Part shown: in pieces, positions 17,178-26,125 of the stretch | Position numbering within the stretch: position 1 is the stretch's first letter | Layout of the letters: each line of letters starts with the position of its first letter | NCBI RefSeq assembly: GCF_007829335.1 | Contig: NZ_VIWO01000002.1 | Span: forward strand, 186,001-250,000 | DNA: 64,000 nucleotides | Reading direction: 5' to 3' | DNA from: Chitinophaga polysaccharea | Lineage (GTDB): Bacteria; Bacteroidota; Bacteroidia; Chitinophagales; Chitinophagaceae | Notes under the pieces: generated by a model | What the model was told of the DNA's origin: nothing | The model's database searches: none | The model's input: the letters and a program-made list of their open reading frames with translations, nothing else | Made by a program: the position numbers and the translations under genes

Positions 17178-17963
17178 TTATTTTAAAGGATGTAGCAAAG
17201 ACTGAAAATAAGCCGGGGATTCCAGTAAACGGCTGCCGTACCAGGAAAACATTTCCCCATCCACCAGCTGTACCTGTGCCTCCGGGAGTATAGCCTGTAA
17301 TTCCGCGATATGTTTTTCCTTAAAAGGATAGGGCTCCGAAGATAGTAATACCCGCCGGCACCCGCTAATGGAAAGCTCTTCCGCAGTCACCGACGGATAA
17401 CGGCGCCTGGACCCAAACACATTCTCCAACCCGCAGGTACGCAGCATTTCATGAATGAAGGTATCGCCCCCGGCCACCATCCATGGATCCCGCCAGATAA
17501 AGTAGGCAGTGGGCTCCGGCTCAGCGAGTGGTTGCAACGCGCTAAAGCCCGCCTGTATACGGGCACAGATATTAGCAGCAGCCGACTGCCGGCCGGTAAT
17601 CGCTCCTATACCCGATATCATCTCAATGGCATCTTCCAGCGTTTGTATATTGCTCACCCACACTGGGTAATGCTCCATCAACGCAGTTACATCTGCCTCG
17701 GTATTTTCTTCTTTATTGCCAATGATCAGGTCCGGGTTCAGCGATTTGATAATATCGGCGTGTATATTTTTGGTACCGCCTACCCGTGTTTTTTCGCGAA
17801 ACCACGCAGACGGGCGTACGCAGAATTTAGTGATGCCCACCACTTCTTTTTCAAGCCCCAGGGACCAGAGCAGTTCGGTTTGTGAAGGCACCAGCGAAAT
17901 AATCCGCTGTGGCGGGTGGGCAAGTGTTATTTGACGGTTTAACTGATCAGTGAAAGTGAGCAT
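17178..17963 (-). CDS. BtuF-like substrate-binding fold protein without signal peptide
   Basis: 261 residues from the ATG at 17963. The frame is open to 18014, but that stretch overlaps hairpin repeat copy C. The fold is the helical-backbone metal or cobalamin receptor: RIISLVPSQTELLWSLGL, VGITKFCVRP, VGGTKNIHADIIKSLNPDLIIGN, and AYFIWRDPWMVAGGDTFIHEML. No ABC permease or ATPase genes adjoin it. With this start it lacks a signal peptide, unlike a true periplasmic receptor, so a cytoplasmic corrinoid or metal-binding role is possible. The ligand is not determined. Confidence 0.8.
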   Translation of the reverse strand: MLTFTDQLNRQITLAHPPQRIISLVPSQTELLWSLGLEKEVVGITKFCVRPSAWFREKTRVGGTKNIHADIIKSLNPDLIIGNKEENTEADVTALMEHYPVWVSNIQTLEDAIEMISGIGAITGRQSAAANICARIQAGFSALQPLAEPEPTAYFIWRDPWMVAGGDTFIHEMLRTCGLENVFGSRRRYPSVTAEELSISGCRRVLLSSEPYPFKEKHIAELQAILPEAQVQLVDGEMFSWYGSRLLESPAYFQSLLHPLK

Positions 17964-17979
17964 AAGCGTAAAGTAAAGA

Positions 17980-18056
17980 GCAAAAAGCAAAAAGCTATTG
18001 TAGCGAATGATCAAAGCGATTTAATCAGCAAAACATTATAGCTTTTTGCTTTTTGC
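17980..18056. repeat. 3'-abutting hairpin repeat, copy C
   Basis: Perfect 19-bp arms, GCAAAAAGCAAAAAGCTAT (17980-17998) and its complement (18038-18056). The following AAAGCTATTGTAGCGAATGATC region is shared with copy A. It lies 19 nt beyond the stop codon of the cystathionine beta-synthase gene and upstream of the BtuF-like gene. Confidence 0.82.
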
Positions 18057-18075
18057 TTTCAGCTTTCCGCTCTTT

Positions 18076-19434
18076 CTAGCGGCCCAGGGCCTGGATAATG
18101 TCATACTTCGTTACAATATGGTGGTTGCCACTGTCGTCTTTGGTGAGCACAGCGCCGTTTTCCCGGTTAATGTATACCGACAGTTTTTCTATCGGCGTAT
18201 CTTGTCCCACCAGCGGGAAAGAAGCCTGCATCACCTGCTGTACGGCGGCGTCTTTAAGGTTGGCGTCATCGATCAGGCGGTTGAATAACCCACTTTCAGA
18301 AATGGCACCTACTATTTCGCCGTCTTTTACCACGGGGATATGTTCAATATCAAATTTCTTCATGCGGGCGATGGCTTCGCTTACTTTTTCATCTGTGCCA
18401 ATGGTGACCAGCGGCTGATTACGGCGGCCATTCACTACATCCTTTACCGTTTTTACATCGAGGAAGCCGCGCTCCATCATCCATTGGTCGTTGTATATTT
18501 TTCCTACATAACGGCTGCCATGATCATGGAAAATAACCACTACCACATCGGTAGGCTTCAGGGACGCTTTCAGCTGCAAAAGCCCCTGTATCGCAGATCC
18601 GGCGGAATAACCCACAAAAATACCTTCTTCTTTGGTGATGCGGCGCGCCATCACAGCAGCATCTTTATCGGTTACTTTTTCGAACTTGTCGATGACCGTC
18701 ATATCATAATTCTCGGGTACAAAATCTTCTCCTATACCTTCTGTGATATAAGGGTATACTTCATTCATATCTATTTCACCGGTTTCAAAATATTTTTTCA
18801 ACAAGGAACCATAGCTATCAATGGCCCATACCTGGATATCGGGATTTTTTTCTTTTAGGTATTTTCCGGTGCCGGTAACGGTACCGCCGGTGCCGGTAGC
18901 CACCACCAGGTGGGTGATCTTTCCCTCCGTTTGCTCCCAGATTTCCGGACCGGTTTGCTCGTAGTGGGCATCCCGGTTAGCCAGGTTGTCGTATTGATTC
19001 ACATAAAAAGAGTTGGGCACTTCCGTGGCCAGCCTTTTGGATACGGAGTAGTAGGAGCGGGGATCTTCAGGCTCCACGTTGGTGGGACATACAATTACTT
19101 CGGCGCCTACCGCCTTGAGGATGTCCACCTTTTCCTTGGATTGTTTATCGGTAGTGGTGAAAATACATTTATAACCCCTCACAATGGCGGCCAGGGCCAG
19201 TCCCATACCAGTATTGCCGGAAGTGCCCTCAATCAGGGTGCCCCCAGGTTTCAGCAGTCCTTTTTGTTCGGCTACGTCTATCATTTTTACTGCCATCCGG
19301 TCTTTAATAGAGTTGCCCGGGTTAAAAAACTCCACTTTGGCCAGTACTGTGCAGGGAAGGGTGGCCGTAACGCGATGCAGCCGGATCATCGGGGTATTTC
19401 CTATCGTTTCGAGTATGTTATCACAATATTTCAT
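18076..19434 (-). CDS. PLP-dependent cystathionine beta-synthase with CBS domain pair
   Basis: 452 residues. The N-terminal fold-type II PLP domain (1-330) has NPGNSIKDRMA with K44 as the Schiff-base lysine, EGTSGNTGMGLA, the phosphate loop GTGGTVTGTG and GYSAGSAIQG. Two CBS motifs follow (about 335-452; QPLVTIGTDEKVSEAIARM and FPLVGQDTPIEKLSVYI). It condenses serine or O-acetylserine with homocysteine or sulfide; the tandem CBS domains favour cystathionine beta-synthase over cysteine synthase. A weak -7 box TATTTTCG (19465-19458) precedes it. It is divergent from bioD. Confidence 0.92.
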   Translation of the reverse strand: MKYCDNILETIGNTPMIRLHRVTATLPCTVLAKVEFFNPGNSIKDRMAVKMIDVAEQKGLLKPGGTLIEGTSGNTGMGLALAAIVRGYKCIFTTTDKQSKEKVDILKAVGAEVIVCPTNVEPEDPRSYYSVSKRLATEVPNSFYVNQYDNLANRDAHYEQTGPEIWEQTEGKITHLVVATGTGGTVTGTGKYLKEKNPDIQVWAIDSYGSLLKKYFETGEIDMNEVYPYITEGIGEDFVPENYDMTVIDKFEKVTDKDAAVMARRITKEEGIFVGYSAGSAIQGLLQLKASLKPTDVVVVIFHDHGSRYVGKIYNDQWMMERGFLDVKTVKDVVNGRRNQPLVTIGTDEKVSEAIARMKKFDIEHIPVVKDGEIVGAISESGLFNRLIDDANLKDAAVQQVMQASFPLVGQDTPIEKLSVYINRENGAVLTKDDSGNHHIVTKYDIIQALGR

Positions 19435-19532
19435 AAAAAAATGAGGTTGTACGTTTACGAAAATACGGAATTGGGTCGATACCGCCCGGGCGCTTTACGA
19501 TTGGTTTCCGGCGCTACGTTATACATTCTCCC

Positions 19533-19540
19533 TATATTTG
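19533..19540 (+). promoter_or_regulatory. -7 box of the bioD operon
   Basis: TATATTTG fits TAnnTTTG and ends 6 nt before the bioD ATG at 19547, so transcription should start about 3 nt before, or at, the start codon. No clear -33 box is visible. Confidence 0.6.
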
Positions 19541-19546
19541 CTGCCA

Positions 19547-20191
19547 ATGAGTGAACGCATATTTATTACCGGTATAGGAACCGGCGTGGGAAAAACGATC
19601 AGTGCAGCCTGTGTAACCGAAGCGTTGCAGGCCGATTACTGGAAACCCGTACAAACAGGTTTGCTGGAAGGTACAGATACAGATACCGTCGGCAGCCTGT
19701 TATCCAATAACGTGTCAGTTTGTCACCCGGAGGCCTGGTTACTGCAGGCGCCTGCCTCTCCGCACCTGGCAGCCCGGCTGGAAAATAAAAATATTGATAT
19801 CGACCGCATTGTGGCCTTGTCGAAACAATACCAGCCCAGGAACCGGGCATTGGTAATGGAAGGCGCCGGGGGGCTGCTGGTACCCATTAACGAAACACTG
19901 TCGACCCTCGACCTGATCCTGGCGCTGAATGCGAAAGTGCTGGTGGTAGCGCAGAATTACCTGGGGAGCATTAATCATGCGATGCTTACTGCGAGGGTAC
20001 TGCAACATACAGGCGTACCCGTTATTGGATGGGTGTTTAACGGCGATTACCACACCAATGAAGATGATATTGTACGCTGGAGTGGCTATCCCAAAGTGGG
20101 GCGTATCCCGCAGGCCGATCCTGTGAATAAGGCATTTGTACAACAACAGGCACAGTTGTTGTCTGCCTCGCTGCATACTTTAATGGCATGA
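19547..20191 (+). CDS. bioD: Dethiobiotin synthase
   Basis: 214 residues. It closes the ureido ring of dethiobiotin using ATP and CO2, the step before biotin synthase. The P-loop GTGVGKT is at residues 11-17, with YWKPVQTG and the EGAGGLLVPI motif. The start is the ATG at 19547; a TTG three codons upstream lies within the -7 box. It is the first gene of a five-gene run, and its stop overlaps the next start (ATGA). No other bio genes are nearby. Confidence 0.93.
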   Translation: MSERIFITGIGTGVGKTISAACVTEALQADYWKPVQTGLLEGTDTDTVGSLLSNNVSVCHPEAWLLQAPASPHLAARLENKNIDIDRIVALSKQYQPRNRALVMEGAGGLLVPINETLSTLDLILALNAKVLVVAQNYLGSINHAMLTARVLQHTGVPVIGWVFNGDYHTNEDDIVRWSGYPKVGRIPQADPVNKAFVQQQAQLLSASLHTLMA

Positions 20192-20760
20192 CCACTAAAA
20201 AGGATATACGAAAACATTTCCTGGAGCTACGGCTCAATATGGACGACGATACGGCCCTGGATCTGAATGGGCGGTTGCTGGATCGCTGCAGGCAGCTGGA
20301 CTACAGCCGTTTCCGGATGGCTCACGTTTTCCTGCCTATTTCAGAAAAAAAAGAAGCTGATACCTGGCCGCTGGTCAAATGGCTGCGGGAGGAACACCCT
20401 GGCCTGCAATGGGTGCTTTCCCGGTCGGATATGAAAACAGGCGACATGATCCATTATCTCTGGAAAACCAATACCATCCTTGTTAAAAACCAGTTTGGTA
20501 TACCCGAACCCGAACATGGGGAAGAAGTACAACCGGCTGAGATAGACCTCATCTTTGTGCCTTTACTGGCCTTCGACCGGAAAGGGCAACGGGTAGGATA
20601 CGGTAAAGGCATGTACGACCGCTTCCTGCAGCAATGCCCGGGGGCGCATACGGTGGGGCTGTCGCTGTTTGAACCAGTGCCCGCCATCCAGGATGCAGAT
20701 CCCTGGGATATTCCGCTGCAAACGGTGGTAACCCCGGATCATATTTATCAATTTAAATAA
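20188..20760 (+). CDS. 5-formyltetrahydrofolate cyclo-ligase
   Basis: 190 residues, typical length. It converts 5-formyl-THF to 5,10-methenyl-THF with ATP, recycling a folate storage form. The family signature VPLLAFDRKGQRVGYGKGMYDRFL, with the GYGKGxYDR ATP-binding motif, is complete. It is translationally coupled to bioD through an ATGA overlap and is followed after 6 nt by lpxK. Confidence 0.93.
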   Translation: MTTKKDIRKHFLELRLNMDDDTALDLNGRLLDRCRQLDYSRFRMAHVFLPISEKKEADTWPLVKWLREEHPGLQWVLSRSDMKTGDMIHYLWKTNTILVKNQFGIPEPEHGEEVQPAEIDLIFVPLLAFDRKGQRVGYGKGMYDRFLQQCPGAHTVGLSLFEPVPAIQDADPWDIPLQTVVTPDHIYQFK

Positions 20761-20766
20761 ACAACA

Positions 20767-21837
20767 GTGCTCAGATACCTGAATTTTCTTTTATACCCCT
20801 TTTCCCTGCTGTATGGCCTGGTGATGTGGATCCGTAACCGCCTCTATGACAAAGGACTGCTAACCGCCGTGGAATTTGACCTGCCGGTTATTGCCGCCGG
20901 CAACCTTTCTGTGGGAGGTACAGGTAAAACGCCCCATGTGGAATATATGATCCGCCTGTTGAAAGACCATCTCAACGTAGCAACCCTCAGCCGGGGATAT
21001 AACCGCCGTACCAGCGGCTACCTGCTGGCCGATGAGCATAGCACCGCCGCAGATATCGGGGATGAACCGATGCAGTTTCATGATAAATTCCCCGATATCA
21101 AAGTCTGCGTAGGAGAAGAAAGGATGTTGGCTATTCCCCAGTTGCTGGGCGATGAACCCAATACCCAGGTGATATTACTCGATGATGCCTTCCAGCACCG
21201 CTCTATTAAGCCAGGCATGAATATCATGATCACCGATTACAGCCGCCTGTTTACCCGCGATCATGTGGTACCCTTCGGCCGCCTGAGAGAGGGCAGGGCC
21301 GGTTATCACCGCGCCAACTGCATCATCGTATCCAAGTGTCCGCCGGATATGAGCCCGGCAGAAAAAGCAGCCCTGGAAAAAGAAATTAACCCTTTGCCTC
21401 ATCAGCGGCTCTTTTTCACTACCTTGCAGTACGGCGCCCTGTCCGATATGGTAACCCATCAACCGGTGGAAATCCCCCCATCAGCAACTGTATTGCTGGC
21501 TTGTGGTATAGCAAGGCCCGAACCATTGCTCGATGAACTGAAACGGCGTTATGACCAGGTTTACCTCTTGTCCTTTCCCGATCACTATTATTACACAGAA
21601 AAAGATATCGCAAAAATCAAAAAAGAATGCAGCGACTTGCCAGGTACCGAAAAGATTGTCATCACCACCGAAAAGGATGCAGTGAGACTACACCTGCTGA
21701 AAAAGGAGCTGGCAGAACAAAACCTCCGCATGGCTGTTATTCCTGTGGAAGTATCCTTCCTCTTCGGAGAGGCAGAATTATTTAATAACTTTATTTTTGA
21801 CTACATAAGCCGGCACCTGCCAGCTCCTGGTCAATGA
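20767..21837 (+). CDS. lpxK: Tetraacyldisaccharide 4'-kinase
   Basis: 356 residues, normal for LpxK. It phosphorylates the lipid A disaccharide precursor at the inner membrane. A hydrophobic N-terminal helix (1-22) anchors it. The Walker A GNLSVGGTGKTP (45-56) and the LpxK signature DDAFQHR (139-145) are present, with HVVPFGRLREG further on. The start codon is GTG (20767), placed 6 nt after the preceding gene, and the helix supports it. It shows that the host makes lipid A. Confidence 0.95.
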   Translation: MLRYLNFLLYPFSLLYGLVMWIRNRLYDKGLLTAVEFDLPVIAAGNLSVGGTGKTPHVEYMIRLLKDHLNVATLSRGYNRRTSGYLLADEHSTAADIGDEPMQFHDKFPDIKVCVGEERMLAIPQLLGDEPNTQVILLDDAFQHRSIKPGMNIMITDYSRLFTRDHVVPFGRLREGRAGYHRANCIIVSKCPPDMSPAEKAALEKEINPLPHQRLFFTTLQYGALSDMVTHQPVEIPPSATVLLACGIARPEPLLDELKRRYDQVYLLSFPDHYYYTEKDIAKIKKECSDLPGTEKIVITTEKDAVRLHLLKKELAEQNLRMAVIPVEVSFLFGEAELFNNFIFDYISRHLPAPGQ

Positions 21838-21852
21838 TAACTTACGACTAAC

Positions 21853-24800
21853 ATGAGTAGAAAAAAGAAAAATAAAAAAGGGAATCATCACCATAACCAC
21901 CAAAATACCCAGAAGAAAACCTTTAAAGGCATTGTGGAAGTAACAAAGTCAGGAATGGCTTTTGTGATCGTGGAAGGCCTGACCAAAGACATCATGGTGA
22001 AGCAGAAAAACCTGCATACCGCCCTCGACAGGGATGAAGTACTGGTAGATGTATTGAAGCAAGATCGCAACAATGGCGCCCGCATGGAAGGCATTGTAAC
22101 GGACATCCTTAAACGAAATAAAACTGAATTTACCGGCACCCTCCAGGTCAGCAAAAGCTTTGCTTTCTTGATACCTGAAAAAGGATTGTTTATGCCGGAT
22201 ATCTATATCCCCGCCAATTCCCTTGGAACCGCTAAGAGCGGCGATAAAGCCGTGGTGAAAATAGTAGCCTGGGGCGAGAAATCCCGTAAACCGGTAGGCG
22301 AAATCATAGAAATACTGGACGCTACCAATACCAACGACCTGGCGATGAAGGAAATCCTCATTGAAGCAGGCTTCCCGCTCAACTTCCCCAAAGAAGTCAT
22401 GACGGAGTTGGACTATCTCCAGGAAAATATAACGGAAACGGAAGTAAGTAATCGCAAAGATATCCGCAAATTCCTCACCATGACCATCGACCCGGTGGAT
22501 GCAAAGGATTTTGATGACGCCATTTCCCTGCGCCTGTTAAAAAGCGGGCTGTATGAGGTGGGTGTGCACATTGCGGATGTAAGTCATTATGTATTGCCGG
22601 GAACGGAACTGGACAAGGAGGCGGATAAACGCGCCACGTCGGTATACCTGCCAGACAGGGTGCTGCCGATGTTGCCCGAAAAAATATCCAACGAGCTTTG
22701 TTCCCTGCGCCCACATGAAGATAAACTTACCTTCTCGGCCATGTTCCAAATGACCGATAAAGGAGAAATAAAACAACACTGGATTGGGCGGACTGTCATT
22801 CATTCTGACCATCGCTTTACCTATGAAGAGGTACAGGATATTATAGAAACAAAAGAAGGCCTTTACCGGAACGAAGTACTGCTGCTGAACAAGATTGCTC
22901 AAAACCTCCGTGCACAGCGTTTTGAGAAGGGTGCTATCAACTTCTCTTCCCAGGAAGTGCGTTTTAAACTGGATGAAACAGGTAAGCCCGTCGGGATTGT
23001 GGTTAAAGAAAGCAAGGAGGCCCACCAGCTGATTGAAGAGTTTATGCTGCTGGCCAATAAAACCATTGCAGCCTTTGTCGCAAAACTGAGAATTAATAAA
23101 CAGCCTATTCCTTTCCCATACCGTGTACACGATACGCCGGATCCGGAAAAGCTGAAAACCTTTGCCCTGTTTGCGGGCAAGTTTGGTTATAAATTCGATC
23201 TCAGTGGCCCTGAAACCATTGCGGAATCATTCAATAGTATGTTGGCCCAGGTAAAAGGCCGGCCAGAACAGCCGGTGCTGGAAACGCTCGGCATCCGTAC
23301 CATGGCGAAGGCTATTTATACGGTAGATAACATAGGTCACTATGGCCTCGGCTTTGAAGACTACTGCCACTTTACCTCGCCAATACGCCGCTATCCCGAC
23401 GTACTGGTACACCGCGTACTGGCGGAATGCCTGGCCAACAGCGTACGCCCAGATAAGCAAATGGAGCAGAAATGTAAACACAGCTCGGAGATGGAACGCA
23501 AGGCGATGGAGGCAGAGAGAGCCGGTAATAAATATAAGCAGGTGGAATACATGCAACAGTTCATTGGTCACACCTTTGAAGGCGTGATCAGTGGTGTGGC
23601 GCATTTCGGCTTCTGGGTGGAAACCATGGATACCAAATGTGAAGGACTGATCAGTATTCATAACCTCAACAGGCGGGAAGATTTTCAGTTCAACGAAGGA
23701 GAATATGCCCTGGTGGGACAACACACCGGTCGCAAGTTTCGTATAGGCGAGAAGGTAAGTATCCGGGTGGTAGCGGCCAACCTGGCCAAACGCCAGCTGG
23801 ACTACGACCTGGAAGATGAACTCACGGGCACAGGTGTACCTGCCGTTCCTGGCGCCTTCCAACCTAAGCGCCGTGACGAACAACGCAGGGAACAACGTCG
23901 CGATGAACGTAAACGGAAAAAGGAAAAATTCCGTGCCGACAAGCAAGGAAGACCATGGGAACATGCCCCCGCGCCTAAAACACATGAAGCGCCCCGTATT
24001 GAGCCAGAACCAGTGCCAGTGGTAGACCAGGTAGTGGCGGAAACCCATGTAGTGCCTGTTACACCTGTAGCTGAACCGGTTACTCCTGCTGCGTCTCAAC
24101 CTGTTGTACCTGAAAGGAAAGCGAAGAGAAAGAAAGAACAAAAGCCTGTCACCATACCAGCTGCACCTGCTATGCCGGCCCCTGTAAAAGAGGTGGCTAT
24201 TAGCAAGGACGAAGTAAAAGCACCGGTGAAGAAAGCAATCGATAAAGTAGCCGCCAAGCCAGCTACCGCAGCGAAAGCACCAGCCAGCAAAACAACAGCA
24301 AAGCCGCCTGCTAAACCTGCCCCCGCGGCGAAAGCACCGGCTAAGAAAGTGGCCGCTGCGCCTGCCAGGAAAGCCGCTGTGACTAAAGCGACCGCGAAGA
24401 AAGCGGTGGCAAAAGTGGCTGCTAAACCAGCTAAGAAAGCCGCTGTGACTAAAGCGCCCGCGAAGAAAGCGGTGGCAAAAGTGGCTGCTAAACCAGCTAA
24501 GAAAGCCGCTGTGACTAAAGCGCCAGCTAAGAAAGCGGTGGCAAAAGTGGCTGCTAAACCAGCTAAGAAAGCTGCGGTAACCAAAGCGCCCGCGAAGAAA
24601 GCGGTGGCAAAAGTAGCTGCTAAACCAGCTAAGAAAGCTGCGGTAACCAAAGCGCCAGCTAAGAAAGCGGTGGCAAAAGTAGCTGCTAAACCAGCTAAGA
24701 AAGCTGCGGTAACCAAAGCACCCGCGAAGAAAGCGGTGGCAAAAGTGGCTGCTAAACCGGCTAAGAAAGCTGCGGTAACCAAAGCACCGGCGAAGAAAGC

Positions 24801-24951
24801 GGTGACAAAAGTGGCTGCTAAACCAGCTAAGAAAGCTGCGGTAACCAAAGCGCCTGCAAAGAAAGCAGCGGTGAAGGTGGCTGCTAAACCAGCCCCAAAA
24901 GCAACGGCTAAACCGGTCAATAAAAAAGCAACAAAGAAAAAGAGTAAATAA
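21853..24951 (+). CDS. rnr: Ribonuclease R with a long lysine/alanine/proline-rich tail
   Basis: 1032 residues, about 300 longer than typical. Order: basic His-rich start (1-22), cold-shock OB domains (about 23-150), RNB catalytic domain (about 200-540) with DPVDAKDFDD (metal residues D213, D219, D221, D222), S1 domain (about 570-655), then a disordered tail. The tail starts with an Arg/Lys cluster (670-700), continues through a Pro/Val-rich segment and becomes an AKPAKKAAVTKAP-type array like histone H1 or mycobacterial HupB tails. RNase R degrades structured RNA 3' to 5'. The tail probably adds RNA or ribosome affinity. It is the fourth gene of the bioD operon. Large ORFs on the opposite strand are artefacts of this repeat. 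Confidence 0.95.
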   Translation: MSRKKKNKKGNHHHNHQNTQKKTFKGIVEVTKSGMAFVIVEGLTKDIMVKQKNLHTALDRDEVLVDVLKQDRNNGARMEGIVTDILKRNKTEFTGTLQVSKSFAFLIPEKGLFMPDIYIPANSLGTAKSGDKAVVKIVAWGEKSRKPVGEIIEILDATNTNDLAMKEILIEAGFPLNFPKEVMTELDYLQENITETEVSNRKDIRKFLTMTIDPVDAKDFDDAISLRLLKSGLYEVGVHIADVSHYVLPGTELDKEADKRATSVYLPDRVLPMLPEKISNELCSLRPHEDKLTFSAMFQMTDKGEIKQHWIGRTVIHSDHRFTYEEVQDIIETKEGLYRNEVLLLNKIAQNLRAQRFEKGAINFSSQEVRFKLDETGKPVGIVVKESKEAHQLIEEFMLLANKTIAAFVAKLRINKQPIPFPYRVHDTPDPEKLKTFALFAGKFGYKFDLSGPETIAESFNSMLAQVKGRPEQPVLETLGIRTMAKAIYTVDNIGHYGLGFEDYCHFTSPIRRYPDVLVHRVLAECLANSVRPDKQMEQKCKHSSEMERKAMEAERAGNKYKQVEYMQQFIGHTFEGVISGVAHFGFWVETMDTKCEGLISIHNLNRREDFQFNEGEYALVGQHTGRKFRIGEKVSIRVVAANLAKRQLDYDLEDELTGTGVPAVPGAFQPKRRDEQRREQRRDERKRKKEKFRADKQGRPWEHAPAPKTHEAPRIEPEPVPVVDQVVAETHVVPVTPVAEPVTPAASQPVVPERKAKRKKEQKPVTIPAAPAMPAPVKEVAISKDEVKAPVKKAIDKVAAKPATAAKAPASKTTAKPPAKPAPAAKAPAKKVAAAPARKAAVTKATAKKAVAKVAAKPAKKAAVTKAPAKKAVAKVAAKPAKKAAVTKAPAKKAVAKVAAKPAKKAAVTKAPAKKAVAKVAAKPAKKAAVTKAPAKKAVAKVAAKPAKKAAVTKAPAKKAVAKVAAKPAKKAAVTKAPAKKAVTKVAAKPAKKAAVTKAPAKKAAVKVAAKPAPKATAKPVNKKATKKKSK
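24355..24882 (+). repeat. 66-bp tandem repeat array inside rnr
   Basis: Seven in-phase 66-bp units (24421-24882) follow one degenerate unit (24355-24420), coding for 22-residue repeats of AKPAKKAAVTKAP plus AKKAVAKVA. Units 1, 3 and 5 use CCCGCG where units 2 and 4 use CCAGCT. Units 1-2 use GCCGCTGTGACT where units 3-7 use GCTGCGGTAACC. This points to growth by duplication of two-unit blocks. Confidence 0.92.
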
Positions 24952-24971
24952 TAAAACACGAGCCACGAGAG

Positions 24972-25943
24972 ATGCAGTCATTTCAAGATTTAATAGCCCA
25001 GTTTAGTCAACATTTTAATCAGCAACATTTTCCGGAGCAACCCCGGAAGCTGTATGACGCGGCCTCTCATATCCTGGGAATAGGTGGTAAAAGAATTCGG
25101 CCGGTATTGTGTTTGATGGGAAATGAGTTATTTGATGCCCTGCGCCCGGATGCCCTGGAGGTGGGAAGTGCTATTGAGCTTTTCCATAATTTCACCCTGG
25201 TGCATGATGATATCATGGATAAAGCGCCGCTTCGTCGCGGTAAGCCTACTGTACATAAGGTGTATGGCGACCCGGCCGCTATCCTGGCCGGAGATGTGAT
25301 GCTGATCAATGTATACGAACGACTCAACAAGGTGCAGGCACATTACAAACAGAAGATCATCAGCGTTTTTAATAAAGCGGCTATTGAAGTGTGTGAAGGC
25401 CAGCAGCTGGACATGGATTTCGAAAGCGTGGACCCTGAAACCGTGCAATACGATGATTATGTAAACATGATTGGCCTTAAAACTTCGGTATTGCTGGCCG
25501 CCAGCCTGCAGCTGGGCGCTATCATCGGTGGCGCCGGAGAGGGAAACCAGCAACACCTGTACAACTTCGGGAAAAATGTAGGTATTGCTTTCCAGATCCA
25601 GGACGACTACCTCGATGCTTTCGGAGACCCCGAAAAATTTGGAAAACAACAGGGTGGCGATATCCTGGTGAATAAAAAAACGTTCCTGTTACTCAAGGCT
25701 TTTGAACTGTGCAACGCGGCGCAAAAGGCTGAACTGATCCGGTTAATGGAAACGTCGCCGGCAAACAAGGTAGAAAGGGTATTGGAACTGTTCCGCGCCT
25801 GCAAGGTAGATGAGTGGGCCGAAAAGGAAAAAGAACGCTTTACCCAGCTGGCTTTCCAGAGCCTCGATCATATCGCGGTACTGTCGTCCCGCAAAGCGCC
25901 GCTGATGGACCTGGCCAACTACCTGTTAAACCGCCAGCAATAA
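24972..25943 (+). CDS. Polyprenyl diphosphate synthase
   Basis: 323 residues, trans-isoprenyl diphosphate synthase family. It shows GGKRIRP (38-44), the first aspartate-rich motif DDIMD (79-83), LRRGKPTVH, and the second motif DDYLD (211-215). The first motif has no two-residue insertion and F74 sits five residues before it, so a C15 to C20 product (FPP or GGPP) is plausible; the exact chain length cannot be read. It is last in the bioD-fau-lpxK-rnr operon, 20 nt after rnr. Confidence 0.92.
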   Translation: MQSFQDLIAQFSQHFNQQHFPEQPRKLYDAASHILGIGGKRIRPVLCLMGNELFDALRPDALEVGSAIELFHNFTLVHDDIMDKAPLRRGKPTVHKVYGDPAAILAGDVMLINVYERLNKVQAHYKQKIISVFNKAAIEVCEGQQLDMDFESVDPETVQYDDYVNMIGLKTSVLLAASLQLGAIIGGAGEGNQQHLYNFGKNVGIAFQIQDDYLDAFGDPEKFGKQQGGDILVNKKTFLLLKAFELCNAAQKAELIRLMETSPANKVERVLELFRACKVDEWAEKEKERFTQLAFQSLDHIAVLSSRKAPLMDLANYLLNRQQ

Positions 25944-26125
25944 GTTTTGTATTTAAATTCGCGTTATATTCGCGCTTGTCTTATTCAGGATGAAAGTGAG
26001 AATGCTGTTTACACTGATTTTTTTCTGAAAGATTTAATCAGGGTAATCAGCATTTTTATTTTACCGGGACAGGATTTTTTCAAATTACATTAAAAGCCAA
26101 ACTGTAACACGTAATTCCTTAGCCA

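Noticed and set aside
24355..24882. Regular tandem repeats as a possible CRISPR array
   Set aside because: The units are directly adjacent without spacers, in frame, and code for the RNase R tail; no cas gene is in the window.
23227..24981. Very long minus-strand open frames (584 and 287 residues) opposite rnr
   Set aside because: They mirror the 66-bp repeat and GC-rich codons of the rnr tail, have low-complexity Arg/Phe/Ser or Ala/Phe products, and have no promoter.
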